DNA of 64,000 bases from Pedobacter soli (GCF_900101435.1 NZ_FMZH01000003.1:434001-498000), one strand, 5' to 3'. Shown: positions 42,449-50,728, counted from the first letter of the stretch. Made by a program: numbers and translations. Notes: a model not told the origin generated them from the letters alone.

Positions 42449-43375
42449 ATGTTTAAAAATATCCTATACTTTTTCTTTTTTGTGCTGTGGCTTTCGTCGT
42501 GTAAGTTTGGCTCCAAAACCACCGATCCAACCCTGCGCGATTTTACTTTTGAGCCTGTTAAAGGTATCCGCTATGAAGAGGTAAAACGCAGGTTTAAAGA
42601 TGGCCTTTCTTTTAACGAACAGGGATTTATGCAGAAACCTTCGTGGATAATTGAAGTGGTAAGAGAAGATACCATGTCGGCATGGAGCCCGCAGAAAAAT
42701 AGAATGCAGAATTTTTACCTGCAATACGATCATGGCAACGTGTACAATTTCGCTGCAGAGTTTTTCAAAGTGAAGCACATCAGTAAAGATAGCCTGGTAT
42801 TTCAGCGTGTTCAGGTTGATGGAAAGGTAATTGCTGCTGATGTACGCTCGGATGTAAACATGACTTTTTATGCGCAGAGTTACATCAAAAACAAACTGAA
42901 AACAACGGCAAAAGCATTACAACGACCTACTAAGGCCGATACCGCTTTTATCGAAAAAAGGGCAAACCAGGTAAATGCAAATCGCGATAGTGCCTTTGCT
43001 GCTACAGATCCTGTTCAGTTTATTTCGAAAAGCAAAATTGCAAAGGCAGAGAAAATAAGCACGGTAGACCGTCTTAACAACCGTACCGAGGCTTATGATT
43101 ACATGTTTCCGCAATATGTAATTACGATAGAGCGTGCGTATAAAGATTTTTCGCACCAGGTTGCTGCGGTTGTAGACTTTCAAGGGGGCATACATATAAA
43201 GACCGTTTATAACACCTTACCGGAAGATGCTGAGACCAAGAAGAAGGCTGCACAGGGTGTTGCAGATATCTATATTCGTAACCTTTTCGATATTGCTCCG
43301 GGCACCACTTTAGGTGTGCCGCACAACAGCGAAATTACCCTGACCATGATAGGTAAGGCAATTAAAAAGCCTTAA
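42449..43375 (+). CDS. Lipoprotein of unknown function
   Basis: A 308-residue protein with a lipoprotein signal (WLSSCKFG, Cys ~18). The mature chain is rich in charged residues and has no repeat or catalytic motif I recognise. The end (ITLTMIGKAIKK) is basic. I know no family name. It is not obviously in an operon. Confidence 0.8.
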   Translation: MFKNILYFFFFVLWLSSCKFGSKTTDPTLRDFTFEPVKGIRYEEVKRRFKDGLSFNEQGFMQKPSWIIEVVREDTMSAWSPQKNRMQNFYLQYDHGNVYNFAAEFFKVKHISKDSLVFQRVQVDGKVIAADVRSDVNMTFYAQSYIKNKLKTTAKALQRPTKADTAFIEKRANQVNANRDSAFAATDPVQFISKSKIAKAEKISTVDRLNNRTEAYDYMFPQYVITIERAYKDFSHQVAAVVDFQGGIHIKTVYNTLPEDAETKKKAAQGVADIYIRNLFDIAPGTTLGVPHNSEITLTMIGKAIKKP

Positions 43376-43423
43376 TAATCTGATGTTTACAAGATTTTAA
43401 CGTTAAAAAAATGTTAAAATTTA

Positions 43424-43446
43424 GTTTTAATTTTAAAAATTAAAAC
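43424..43446. promoter_or_regulatory. 23-bp perfect palindrome upstream of the cold-shock gene
   Basis: GTTTTAATTTT pairs with AAAATTAAAAC around one central A. It is followed after 3 nt by TACCTTGC, a -7-like box with one mismatch. It could be an operator or part of a temperature-sensitive leader. Confidence 0.5.
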
Positions 43447-43480
43447 TTACCTTGCATACTTAATTTAATACTTAAATACA

Positions 43481-43672
43481 ATGCAAGAAGGCACAGTAAA
43501 ATTCTTCAATGTAACTAAAGGTTTTGGCTTTATCATCCCTGCGAATGGCGATAGCGAAATTTTTGTTCATTCAACAGGTCTTATCGACGAAATCCGTGAA
43601 AACGACAAAGTACAGTACGAAGTTGCTAACGGTAAAAAAGGCTTAAATGCCGTTAATGTGAAAGTAATTTAA
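43481..43672 (+). CDS. Cold-shock-domain protein
   Basis: A 63-residue single CSD protein that binds single-stranded RNA/DNA and melts RNA structure. RNP1 reads KGFGFI (~15) and RNP2 reads IFVHST (~29). The length fits the CspA family. A ~100-nt very AT-rich upstream region and a dedicated terminator show it is a single-gene unit. Confidence 0.95.
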   Translation: MQEGTVKFFNVTKGFGFIIPANGDSEIFVHSTGLIDEIRENDKVQYEVANGKKGLNAVNVKVI

Positions 43673-43695
43673 TTTATTTATCATATTTTCAGATG

Positions 43696-43730
43696 GGCTG
43701 CTCTCTTGCGATGGCAGCCTTTTTTATTTT
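43696..43730 (+). terminator. Intrinsic terminator of the cold-shock gene
   Basis: GGCTGC (43696-43701) pairs with GCAGCC (43714-43719), followed by six T, then ATTTTT. Confidence 0.85.
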
Positions 43731-43761
43731 TGCATCTACTAAGGCCATCCGTTTTAATTTT

Positions 43762-44286
43762 ATGACCAACTACTTTATTATTCCAGGTTTGGGCAATTCT
43801 GGCCCCAACCATTGGCAAACACATTTCGAAAAATCAGGGAATCATTTTCAGCGCATCAACCAGCAGGAGTGGGATGCACCCAACTGCAAAGATTGGATTG
43901 AAACGATTGACAAGGCGCTTGAGGGCTACGACCTGTCTGCAGTGGTTTTAATTGGGCATAGCTTGGGTTGCACTGCCATTGCCAACTGGGCAAAGCATTA
44001 CCAAAAACAAGTTAAAGGCGCTTTGCTGGTAGCGCCAAGCGATCTTGATGCACCCAAATATACATTCCCAACAGTTGGCTTTGATCATGTGCCGCTGGAT
44101 AAAATTAACTTTAAAACAATTGTGGTAAGCAGCGACAATGACGAGTGGGTAACTTTAGCAAGGGCCACTTTCTTTGCACAACACTGGGGCAGCGAATTGA
44201 TTAATATTGGCAATGCAGGCCACATTAATGCCGATTCGGGCTTTGGCCCATGGCCGGAAGGATTGGAGATCCTGAAAAGGCTTTAA
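43762..44286 (+). CDS. RBBP9/YdeN-type alpha/beta hydrolase
   Basis: A 174-residue serine hydrolase. The start at 43762 (MTNYFIIPGLGNSGPNHW) is chosen because the longer frame runs through the cold-shock terminator. The nucleophile is in VVLIGHSLGCTAI (~75), with His in GNAGHINADSGFG near the end. It is a cytoplasmic esterase-like protein with unknown substrate. Confidence 0.9.
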   Translation: MTNYFIIPGLGNSGPNHWQTHFEKSGNHFQRINQQEWDAPNCKDWIETIDKALEGYDLSAVVLIGHSLGCTAIANWAKHYQKQVKGALLVAPSDLDAPKYTFPTVGFDHVPLDKINFKTIVVSSDNDEWVTLARATFFAQHWGSELINIGNAGHINADSGFGPWPEGLEILKRL

Positions 44287-44309
44287 GGCAATGCCTGCGT
44301 GTTGGGAGG

Positions 44310-44789
44310 TTATTTATGCACCTTTCTCCGCAAAAACTGATCTAAGAAAATTAATCCGATAACGAGATCAACGAATAAGAAAACATACAGGGTGGTTGGT
44401 GTAATGTAGCTATCCAGGTTAATGTTTAACTTTTCGGGTAGGTTAAAGCCTGCAAAACCAGCTTTAGCCTGATAAAATATATAACCCAGGATACCTAAAA
44501 GCGAAAGCACAAAAAAGCCGCCAATGGCGTAAATAATCTGCGTATTTACTTTTGTTTTTAAAGCGACAGGGGCCGGTTCGAGCGCAATGCTTTCCATTAC
44601 GTTCCGGGTAAAAGACATGGAAGGTTCATCAAGATCAAGTGTTCCTAAAACTGAATTCAGTTTTAAAAGCCCTTCATACTGTGCTTTAATTTCCGGATCT
44701 GACGCAATTTTTTCTTCAAGGGCTTTTTTTGCCGCTTCATCTAAAGTGCCATCAATATATTCCCAAAGCTGTTGTTCTATCGTGTTCAT
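44310..44789 (-). CDS. Probable anti-sigma factor (two membrane segments)
   Basis: A 159-residue protein. The N-terminal half is a cytoplasmic acidic helical region (MNTIEQQLWEYIDGTLDEAA, EEKIASDPEIKAQYEGLL) like other sigma-binding domains. Two membrane segments lie at ~83-108 and ~132-150. It overlaps the sigma gene by 4 nt (ATGA-type). No Cys/His zinc motif is present. It is likely to hold the sigma factor at the inner membrane until a signal arrives. Confidence 0.8.
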   Translation of the reverse strand: MNTIEQQLWEYIDGTLDEAAKKALEEKIASDPEIKAQYEGLLKLNSVLGTLDLDEPSMSFTRNVMESIALEPAPVALKTKVNTQIIYAIGGFFVLSLLGILGYIFYQAKAGFAGFNLPEKLNINLDSYITPTTLYVFLFVDLVIGLIFLDQFLRRKVHK

Positions 44790-45367
44790 AGTAACTCCTT
44801 TACTTCATCTTTTAACAAATATTGTAATTTTTCTTTAAGCCTTTGCCTTGCCCGGTGCAGTTTTACTTTGATGGTATTGGGCTCCATGTGCAGCGTTTCT
44901 CCAATTTCTTCCAGGCTCTGTTCGCCTTTATAAAACAGGGTGATAATGGCCGCATCATCGGGCATTAGCTGGCCAATGGCCTGGTTTAAAAAAGTATGAC
45001 TATCCAGTTTTTCGTAGTCGTTGGCGTTAAAGCTTGATGTCTGGTTTTCGAGTTGTACAAATGTTTCTTCGTTATGGATCGAGTCGGTATCTAAACGCTT
45101 TTTCCTTAAAAAAGTCATGGCTGTGGTATAGGTAATGGTATACAGCCAGGTACTAAATTTCGAAGTTTGTTTAAATGTAGCCAGTGCTTTATAAGCTTTC
45201 ACAAAGCAATCCTGGGCTATTTCTTCGGCATCTTCGCGGTTTTTCGAAAACCTTAAAGCAAGTGTAAATACAAAGCGCTGATGGCGTTTCACCAACAAAG
45301 CATATTGCGCAGGTTCGCCCGCCAATATATTTTGGATCAGCTCTAAATCTGTAAGTTTTTGCTCCAT
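44786..45367 (-). CDS. ECF-type RNA polymerase sigma factor
   Basis: A 193-residue sigma-70 family protein with only regions 2 and 4. Region 2 is at LALRFSKNREDAEEIAQDCFVKAY (~37-60) and region 4 at QSLEEIGETLHMEPNTIKVKLHRAR (~145-172). It is followed by an overlapping putative anti-sigma gene. A bipartite ECF-like promoter lies 12 nt before its start and is shared with the DUF6249-like gene, so it probably activates itself. Confidence 0.93.
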   Translation of the reverse strand: MEQKLTDLELIQNILAGEPAQYALLVKRHQRFVFTLALRFSKNREDAEEIAQDCFVKAYKALATFKQTSKFSTWLYTITYTTAMTFLRKKRLDTDSIHNEETFVQLENQTSSFNANDYEKLDSHTFLNQAIGQLMPDDAAIITLFYKGEQSLEEIGETLHMEPNTIKVKLHRARQRLKEKLQYLLKDEVKELL

Positions 45368-45379
45368 CTTTAGCTGTAA

Positions 45380-45407
45380 GACTACATTAAAGATACACAG
45401 GTTACAC
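45380..45407 (-). promoter_or_regulatory. ECF promoter of the sigma operon
   Basis: The minus strand reads GTGTAACCTG, 11 nt, TGTAGTC. AAC in the -35 half and GTC in the -10 half are marks of ECF promoters. An identical layout occurs at 46844-46871. Confidence 0.75.
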
Positions 45408-45429
45408 GTGAAACATTAATCTTTTTGTT

Positions 45430-45462
45430 AAACCTATGAGGTTTTAAAAACCTCATAGGTTT
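45430..45462. repeat. Perfect 16-bp hairpin, dispersed family
   Basis: AAACCTATGAGGTTTT and its reverse complement are separated by one A. It has the same build as the hairpin at 2451-2481. It lies just upstream of the sigma promoter. Confidence 0.75.
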
Positions 45463-45469
45463 GCAAACT

Positions 45470-45760
45470 CCTGATTTTTGGAAACGAAAGGGAGTATTTT
45501 TTAGGATACTGCAGCCCTGCTGTTCGCTGTAGCCCTCATACTTCGGGGCTGCTGCGGCCATCAGGTTTATTAACAGCGTTGGTGCAGCTTGCAAACCTTA
45601 AAAATGAAATACTGCTTTTGCAATTTAGCCCTGGGTGAAGCGGTACCCTGCAGGCCGGCGCAGCGGCCGAAGCGTAAAGCGTAACACAGGAGGCAACGTT
45701 GTTTCTTTGCAAGGCTACTGCGCTACAGAAAAAAATGTTTAACCTAAATTAGGCTGTGCG
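45470..45760. other. GC-rich gene-free stretch with hairpins
   Basis: The 395 nt between the sigma gene and sugE have no credible gene. From 45495 to 45720 the DNA is richer in GC than its surroundings, with GCAGCCC...GGGGCTGC and GGCCGGCGCAGCGGCC paired segments. This is the look of a dispersed, perhaps mobile, non-coding element. A 70-codon open frame on the minus strand is probably not translated. Confidence 0.45.
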
Positions 45761-45762
45761 GG

Positions 45763-46083
45763 TTAATGCGAAGCAAAAAATTTCAGCCCGGCAATAGAGG
45801 CAATTAAGGTACAGATAAAAAATATCCGCCAGAAAGTGGCTGGTTCCTGAAAATATACAATGCCGATAATTACGGTACCTACAGCACCAATACCTGTCCA
45901 TACGGCATAAGCGGTTCCCATGGGTAATGTTTGCGCGGCTTTATTTAGCAAAGCAAAGCTGAGCGAAATGCAGATAAAGAATGCGACACTCCATTTCAGG
46001 TTAGTAAAGTTGTTCGATAATTTTAAGCAGGTGGTGAAGCCTACTTCGAAAAGGCCGGCTATAATTAAGATAATCCAGTTCAT
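45763..46083 (-). CDS. sugE: SMR transporter, SugE/Gdx type
   Basis: A 106-residue protein with four membrane helices. The central membrane Glu is in AGLFEVGFTTCLK (~13). AYAVWTGIGAVGTVIIG (~60) fits the SugE/Gdx (guanidinium exporter) group better than the EmrE multidrug group. No guanidine riboswitch is visible in the short leader. It lies 72 nt after a Crp-family regulator on the same strand. Confidence 0.9.
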   Translation of the reverse strand: MNWIILIIAGLFEVGFTTCLKLSNNFTNLKWSVAFFICISLSFALLNKAAQTLPMGTAYAVWTGIGAVGTVIIGIVYFQEPATFWRIFFICTLIASIAGLKFFASH

Positions 46084-46099
46084 AATAAATGTGTTTCGG

Positions 46100-46107
46100 C
46101 AAAGGTA
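46100..46107 (-). promoter_or_regulatory. -7 box of sugE
   Basis: The minus strand reads TACCTTTG with a TTG 16 nt upstream. The predicted leader is about 13 nt, so sugE can be transcribed apart from the regulator gene. Confidence 0.6.
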
Positions 46108-46155
46108 ACACAGCCAATTGGCGCAACATTTTACAAATGTTAAAAAATGAACTTA

Positions 46156-46719
46156 TTAATGAGCTGCCCTGATGCGGCTTAAGGTAACCTGGGTTACGCC
46201 AAGGTAGGAAGCAATATGTTTTAGGGCTACCTTTTTAATTAACTCGGGCGATTGCGCTGTAAAATCGCGATAGCGTTCTGCTGCTCCTTTAAAAGCGCGG
46301 TCTATCAATCTCCGTTCGGTAGCAATTAATTCCTGTTCGGCTATTTTTCTGCCCCAGTTGGCAATTTCGAGGTTTTGTTGGTACAGCAAAAACAAATCGG
46401 TTAGTTTAATCCTGATTAGAGCGCTGTTCGCTAAAAGCTCAATGTTTTCGTAACCGGGGCGATTGTTAATGTAGCTGTTGAATGAAAAAAGCACATCGCC
46501 GCTTTGTCCAAACCAAAAGGTAATCTGCTGGTTTTCGCCGTCACTATACGCCCGGGCAATACCACTTTGAAGTACATAAAAGTAGGGTTCTACTTTATCG
46601 GCACGAATGATTGTGGTGCCTTTTGGATATTGAATACACTCCATACAATTGCTAAGCTCACGCAAAGACTCCTCACTTAAGGAGCTAAAAACGGCTATAT
46701 TTCTGAGTTGTTCAATCAA
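46156..46719 (-). CDS. Crp/Fnr family transcriptional regulator
   Basis: A 187-residue protein with a cyclic-nucleotide-binding-like barrel (~10-115) and a C-terminal helix-turn-helix (KHIASYLGVTQVTLSRIR, ~165-182). The barrel lacks a clear cAMP-binding RxS motif, so the ligand is unknown. The start is probably TTG at 46719; no ATG lies just upstream in frame, though the frame is open further. It could control sugE next door. Confidence 0.85.
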   Translation of the reverse strand: MIEQLRNIAVFSSLSEESLRELSNCMECIQYPKGTTIIRADKVEPYFYVLQSGIARAYSDGENQQITFWFGQSGDVLFSFNSYINNRPGYENIELLANSALIRIKLTDLFLLYQQNLEIANWGRKIAEQELIATERRLIDRAFKGAAERYRDFTAQSPELIKKVALKHIASYLGVTQVTLSRIRAAH

Positions 46720-46843
46720 AATAGGAGGCTTTATTACAAAAATAGGAATGTTTTTTAGCTTGCTGTTTGTAGTATTGAAAATTATCTGCTTTAAGTTTAA
46801 CCTGAAAATTGCTTGTTGGTTATTGAATATTTTTTACCCCATG

Positions 46844-46871
46844 GTGTAACCTGCTTTAAAAAGTTGTAGTC
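46844..46871 (+). promoter_or_regulatory. ECF promoter of the DUF6249-like gene
   Basis: GTGTAACCTG, 11 nt, TGTAGTC; the same two halves and spacing as in front of the sigma gene. It gives a leader of about 60 nt. Confidence 0.75.
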
Positions 46872-46936
46872 ATAACACACAGAACACGGTTCAAATAAAC
46901 AAGAAACAAAATATTTATACATTAAAAATTATAATC

Positions 46937-47296
46937 ATGGGAGAGTTAGTTGCAATAACATTGTTTTTAGGTGCCTTCACGATGGTATTCGGCATCCGTT
47001 ATTTATCAAACAAAGAGAAAATGGCAATGATTGAGCGCGGCATCAATCCGGGAGTAGGCAGGTCGGCCCCGAAACCCTATTTAAGTTTAAAGTTTGGCTT
47101 ACTGCTGGTAGGTCTGGGCATTGGTTTACTTGTGGCCCTTGCTTCGGTTAGAAATATGTTTGGTAGTGATATGACACATGCAGAAACCTCGCAGGCCGTT
47201 GCAGTTTATTTTGGCTGCCTGGGTATTTTTGGTGGTTTAGGTTTAATTGTTTCTTTCCTTATCGAAAAGAAAGCAATTGAGAAAGATAAATTCTAG
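46937..47296 (+). CDS. Small membrane protein (DUF6249-like)
   Basis: A 119-residue protein with three membrane segments (~2-22, ~50-70, ~88-110) and a basic cytoplasmic loop KEKMAMIERGINPG typical of DUF6249. Function is unknown. The ECF promoter upstream makes it a likely target of the sigma factor at 44786. It ends 33 nt before the serine hydrolase start, and the two may be co-transcribed. Confidence 0.8.
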   Translation: MGELVAITLFLGAFTMVFGIRYLSNKEKMAMIERGINPGVGRSAPKPYLSLKFGLLLVGLGIGLLVALASVRNMFGSDMTHAETSQAVAVYFGCLGIFGGLGLIVSFLIEKKAIEKDKF

Positions 47297-47329
47297 TCCG
47301 CTTTATCCGTGCAAAGCAAATTTACCCTT

Positions 47330-48409
47330 ATGCTCCGGGGCTTTCTTGTAATACTGGCCTGCAACCTCTTTATGGTAGCAGCGGTACAGGCCCAAAAGCT
47401 CAATAATCAGCTTGATAGTTTGATTTTGGCTGCAATGCCCGATCAGCAAGGTCCCGGAGCTGCATTTATGGTTGCCCGAAAAGGGGAAGTGATTTACCAA
47501 AAGGCTTTTGGTAAAGCCAACCTCGAACTGGGAGTTAACCTTAGTAACGAAAGTGTTTTCCAGCTGGGCTCTATGACCAAGCAGTTTACCGCTGTAGCCA
47601 TATTGCTTTTAGCGCAGCAGGGCAAATTAAAAGTAAACGATCCCATTTCGAAATATATTCCCGATTACCCCGGTGGTGACAAAATAACCCTGCATCATTT
47701 GCTTACGCATACTTCGGGCATTAAAGATTTTACCAAAATGAAGGCGCTGGCAGAGATAGCCCAAAAAGAGATGACACCTAAAATGATGGTCGATTTTTTT
47801 AAGGATGAGCCCGTTGATTTTGCCCCCGGTGAGCGTTTCGAATACAATAACTCGGGCTATGTGCTGTTGGGCTACCTGATTGAGCTGGTTTCGGGGGTGA
47901 CATACGCCAATTTTATTCAGCAGCATATTTTTGATCGGCTTGGCATGAAGCATTCTTATTATGCGAGCGACAGAAAAGTGATAGATAACAGGGCTTATGG
48001 ATACCAGAAAAAGGAGAGTGGTTTTGTAAATAAAACGGCGATTAACTTTAGCGTTCCTTTTGCATCAGGAGCTTTAATGTCTACTTTAGGCGATTTGCTG
48101 AAATGGCAAAATGCTCTGGTCAACAATAAACTACTCAATACTGCTGAAACACAACAGGCATTTTCGCGCTATAAACTAAATAACGGCGAACTGTTTAATT
48201 ACGGTTATGGCTGGCACATTAAAGAAATTGGTGGCTTAACTGTAAGGACACATGGCGGGAGTATCTTCGGGTTTAAAAGCATGGGTGTTTATGTGCCCGG
48301 CAAAGATATTTATGTAGTTGGCCTAACCAACTGCGATTGCAATTCGCCTACCGTGCTTACCGAAAATATAGCGAGGCTGGTTATAACCGAAACGCTGAAA
48401 AGTAAGTAG
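47330..48409 (+). CDS. Secreted class C beta-lactamase-like serine hydrolase
   Basis: A 359-residue enzyme. The ATG at 47330 is preferred to the GTG at 47309, since it gives a clean signal peptide ending VQAQ. The motifs are GSMTKQF (SxxK), YNNSGY (YxN) and THGGSIFGF (HxG in place of KTG). Such proteins are mostly esterases or D-aminopeptidases, not true beta-lactamases. Confidence 0.88.
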   Translation: MLRGFLVILACNLFMVAAVQAQKLNNQLDSLILAAMPDQQGPGAAFMVARKGEVIYQKAFGKANLELGVNLSNESVFQLGSMTKQFTAVAILLLAQQGKLKVNDPISKYIPDYPGGDKITLHHLLTHTSGIKDFTKMKALAEIAQKEMTPKMMVDFFKDEPVDFAPGERFEYNNSGYVLLGYLIELVSGVTYANFIQQHIFDRLGMKHSYYASDRKVIDNRAYGYQKKESGFVNKTAINFSVPFASGALMSTLGDLLKWQNALVNNKLLNTAETQQAFSRYKLNNGELFNYGYGWHIKEIGGLTVRTHGGSIFGFKSMGVYVPGKDIYVVGLTNCDCNSPTVLTENIARLVITETLKSK

Positions 48410-48413
48410 CGCT

Positions 48414-48836
48414 TTACTGTGGTTTAACAATTATAGCCACTGTTAACCGGCTTATACAATTCATTTTGCCTCTTTCATCGTAAATTTTAATTTCCCAAAC
48501 CTGTGTTTTGGCTCCAATGTGCAGTGGTTTGCAAATACCTTTTACCAGGCCACTTTTTACCGGCCTGAGGTGATTGGCATTTACCTCCAAACCTACGGCC
48601 ATGTATTTATCCGGATCAATACACATGTAAGATGCGATGCTGCCCAGCGTTTCGGCCAATACTACCGATGCGCCACCATGCAGAATGCCTGCGGGCTGGT
48701 GCGTGCGTTCATCAACTGGCATGGTACCGCTAATAAAATCGGTGCCGATTTCGGTAAACAGGATATCAAGCAGCGCCCCGATATGGTTTTTGGGGCGATT
48801 GTTCAGCTCTTCGACGGTAAAATCTTTAAACCACAT
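48414..48836 (-). CDS. Hotdog-fold acyl-CoA thioesterase
   Basis: A 140-residue PaaI/MenI-like thioesterase. The active-site region is AGILHGGASVVLAETLGS (~52) with Glu as nucleophile/base. It probably hydrolyses an aromatic acyl-CoA or DHNA-CoA in menaquinone synthesis. It overlaps the upstream DinB gene by 11 nt. Confidence 0.9.
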   Translation of the reverse strand: MWFKDFTVEELNNRPKNHIGALLDILFTEIGTDFISGTMPVDERTHQPAGILHGGASVVLAETLGSIASYMCIDPDKYMAVGLEVNANHLRPVKSGLVKGICKPLHIGAKTQVWEIKIYDERGKMNCISRLTVAIIVKPQ

Positions 48837-49335
48837 GATAACGTTCTTTTAAAACCCCAACATGATGGATTACGTGGCCTCCTACAATGAAAAGGATCGC
48901 GCGTACATTAATTTCCCTTCCCGAGGCAATCCCATTGCTGTTCAGGTCTTCTTCGTTTAGCGATTTAAAAAGATATAAATTGGCTTTGCGCAGGGCCGCA
49001 AATTCTTCAATCAAATCTTCCAGCTCACGTTCGGCAAAGCGGGCATTGTTTACATAATCGTCTTCATCGAAACCGGGCAGGGCCTGTTGCTCTTTGCGGG
49101 CAAAGCAGGTAATGCGAAAAGCGAAAACACGCTCGGTATCGATGATATGGCCCAGCATTTCTTTTAATGTCCATTTGCCTTCTGCATAGGCATAATTGGC
49201 CTTATCGGCATTTGCCCTGAACAAAGCAGGAATGCTTGTTACCTGTTCGTTTAGTATTTCGAAAATATCGCGGTCAACCTTGCTGATGTAGGTTTCGCCC
49301 CAGGCCGGATATTCGTTAGGCTGTGGTCGGTTCAT
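48826..49335 (-). CDS. DinB family protein
   Basis: A 169-residue helical-bundle protein with metal ligands in MLGHIIDTERV (~63) and GGHVIHHVGVLK (~155). Members are metal-dependent thiol transferases or hydrolases of unknown substrate. Its start overlaps the histidine kinase 3' end by 20 nt, so the three genes 48414-50524 form one operon. Confidence 0.88.
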   Translation of the reverse strand: MNRPQPNEYPAWGETYISKVDRDIFEILNEQVTSIPALFRANADKANYAYAEGKWTLKEMLGHIIDTERVFAFRITCFARKEQQALPGFDEDDYVNNARFAERELEDLIEEFAALRKANLYLFKSLNEEDLNSNGIASGREINVRAILFIVGGHVIHHVGVLKERYHVV

Positions 49336-50524
49336 ATCTTAAACTGCTTTTTAATATTATTCTAAAAGTGGTGCCTTTGCCCTGCTCTGAGTCTTTTACA
49401 AAGATTTCGCCACTGTGGTAATTCTCAACAATACGTTTGGTAAGCGATAGTCCCAGTCCCCAGCCGCGTTTACGGGTAGTGTAACCTGGCTGGAAAACGG
49501 CATCGAATTTCGATCTCGGAATTCCTTTTCCCGTATCCGTTACATCGATAAAAACCTGTTCTTTGGCCAGGTTTTCAATAATGTTAATCGATATCGAACC
49601 CTCATTTTCAATCGCATTTGCTGCGTTTTTCAGCAGGTTTTCGATTACCCAATCAAACAGGGGCACGTTAAGCATCGCCCTAACCTGCTCGTCGCCGGTA
49701 ATACTGAATTTAACCTTATCAGAAGTACGTACTTTAAAATACCGGATAAAATCGCTGATGACGATGTACACGGTATGGTCTTCCAGAATGGGTTTAGAAC
49801 CAATTTTAGAGAAACGGTCGGTAATAATTTCTAAACGCTTAATGTCGTTTTCCATTTCGGCAATCAGCGGATCGTCTTCTGCATCAAATTTAGACTTCAT
49901 CAGCTCAACCCAGGCCATTAACGAGGAAATCGGCGTACCCAGCTGGTGTGCCGTTTCTTTGGCCAAGCCTACCCACACATGGTCCTGTTCATCACGCCTT
50001 GCCGAACTAAATGCAGCATAAGCCGTTAAAAGAAAAAGGAAAATTACACCCATCTGGATATAGGGAAAGTATCTCAGCTGCGTTAAAATAAACGAATCGC
50101 GGTAATAAGCCTTAAACTTCTTACCTAAAAAGTTCATTTCATCTGGTGGATGCTGAGCTTTCATCTGCCTCAACTGGCGGACAAAATAAAGGCTGTCATA
50201 AGTTAGCTTGGGATCGGAGTCTGGGTAATTTGTTTTGGTACTATCGAGCCCGAAAAAAGAACTGATCATACCTGTAGAATCGGTCATAATTACCGGCGTT
50301 TTGGTATTGGTACGCACGGTTTCAACCACATCGCGGTAATCGTCATTGTCGTACAAAAACATGGCCCGCTCCTGTATACGCACCCAAAGGTGAAACTGAT
50401 CTGCTTCTTCGCGTTCCATTTTTTTTACAAAAGAATCGGTATAAAATACTGAAGCAATGCCGATTAAGATGGCAAAAATTAGGAGGAAAAACTTCCAGCG
50501 GCGTTTCTTTTGATAAGGGTTCAT
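49316..50524 (-). CDS. Membrane sensor histidine kinase
   Basis: A 402-residue kinase (start 50524; the longer frame adds a second, less likely start). Two membrane segments (~10-30 and ~157-177) flank a ~125-residue periplasmic sensor. The H-box is AKETAHQLGTPISSL, with Gln-Leu-Gly in place of the usual Glu-Leu-Arg. The ATPase has NLLKNAANAI, DTGKGIP and GWGLGLSLTKRI. No response regulator adjoins it. Confidence 0.9.
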   Translation of the reverse strand: MNPYQKKRRWKFFLLIFAILIGIASVFYTDSFVKKMEREEADQFHLWVRIQERAMFLYDNDDYRDVVETVRTNTKTPVIMTDSTGMISSFFGLDSTKTNYPDSDPKLTYDSLYFVRQLRQMKAQHPPDEMNFLGKKFKAYYRDSFILTQLRYFPYIQMGVIFLFLLTAYAAFSSARRDEQDHVWVGLAKETAHQLGTPISSLMAWVELMKSKFDAEDDPLIAEMENDIKRLEIITDRFSKIGSKPILEDHTVYIVISDFIRYFKVRTSDKVKFSITGDEQVRAMLNVPLFDWVIENLLKNAANAIENEGSISINIIENLAKEQVFIDVTDTGKGIPRSKFDAVFQPGYTTRKRGWGLGLSLTKRIVENYHSGEIFVKDSEQGKGTTFRIILKSSLRYEPTTA

Positions 50525-50662
50525 GCTTGTGTTAGGCAAAATACGATAACAAAACGAAAAAAACATAAAACCATTATGCTTTTTCAAAAAGCTTAAGTCA
50601 ATCCTTTTGAAAGCATAACTGCTTCATGACAGATGAAAACCGTATAAAACGGATGAAAAATA

Positions 50663-50670
50663 TATCTTTG
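50663..50670 (+). promoter_or_regulatory. -7 box of gltX
   Basis: TATCTTTG gives a leader of about 75 nt. Confidence 0.55.
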
Positions 50671-50699
50671 TAGCGTCTTGCGCTTTGCGTATGGCGATA

Positions 50700-50728
50700 G
50701 GCGTTTTATGCGCCTTACGCATAACGCC
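50700..50728 (+). other. Hairpin in the gltX leader
   Basis: GGCGTTTTATGCG and CGCATAACGCC pair with a 2-nt bulge and a 5-nt loop. No U-tract follows, so it is not a terminator. GCGTATGGCG just upstream could compete for the second arm. Confidence 0.5.

Noticed and set aside
43693..43761. N-terminal extension of the RBBP9-like hydrolase
   Set aside because: It would be translated from the cold-shock gene's terminator.
11870..45520. Shared 14-mer GGGCTGCAGTATCC as proof of a common element
   Set aside because: Several 14-mer matches are expected by chance in 64 kb, so it is only weak support.
45382..45594. 70-codon open frame on the minus strand
   Set aside because: It crosses the perfect hairpin at 45430 and the ECF promoter; it is a side effect of a non-coding element.
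45763..46107. Guanidine riboswitch before sugE
   Set aside because: The leader predicted from the -7 box is only about 13 nt, too short for one.
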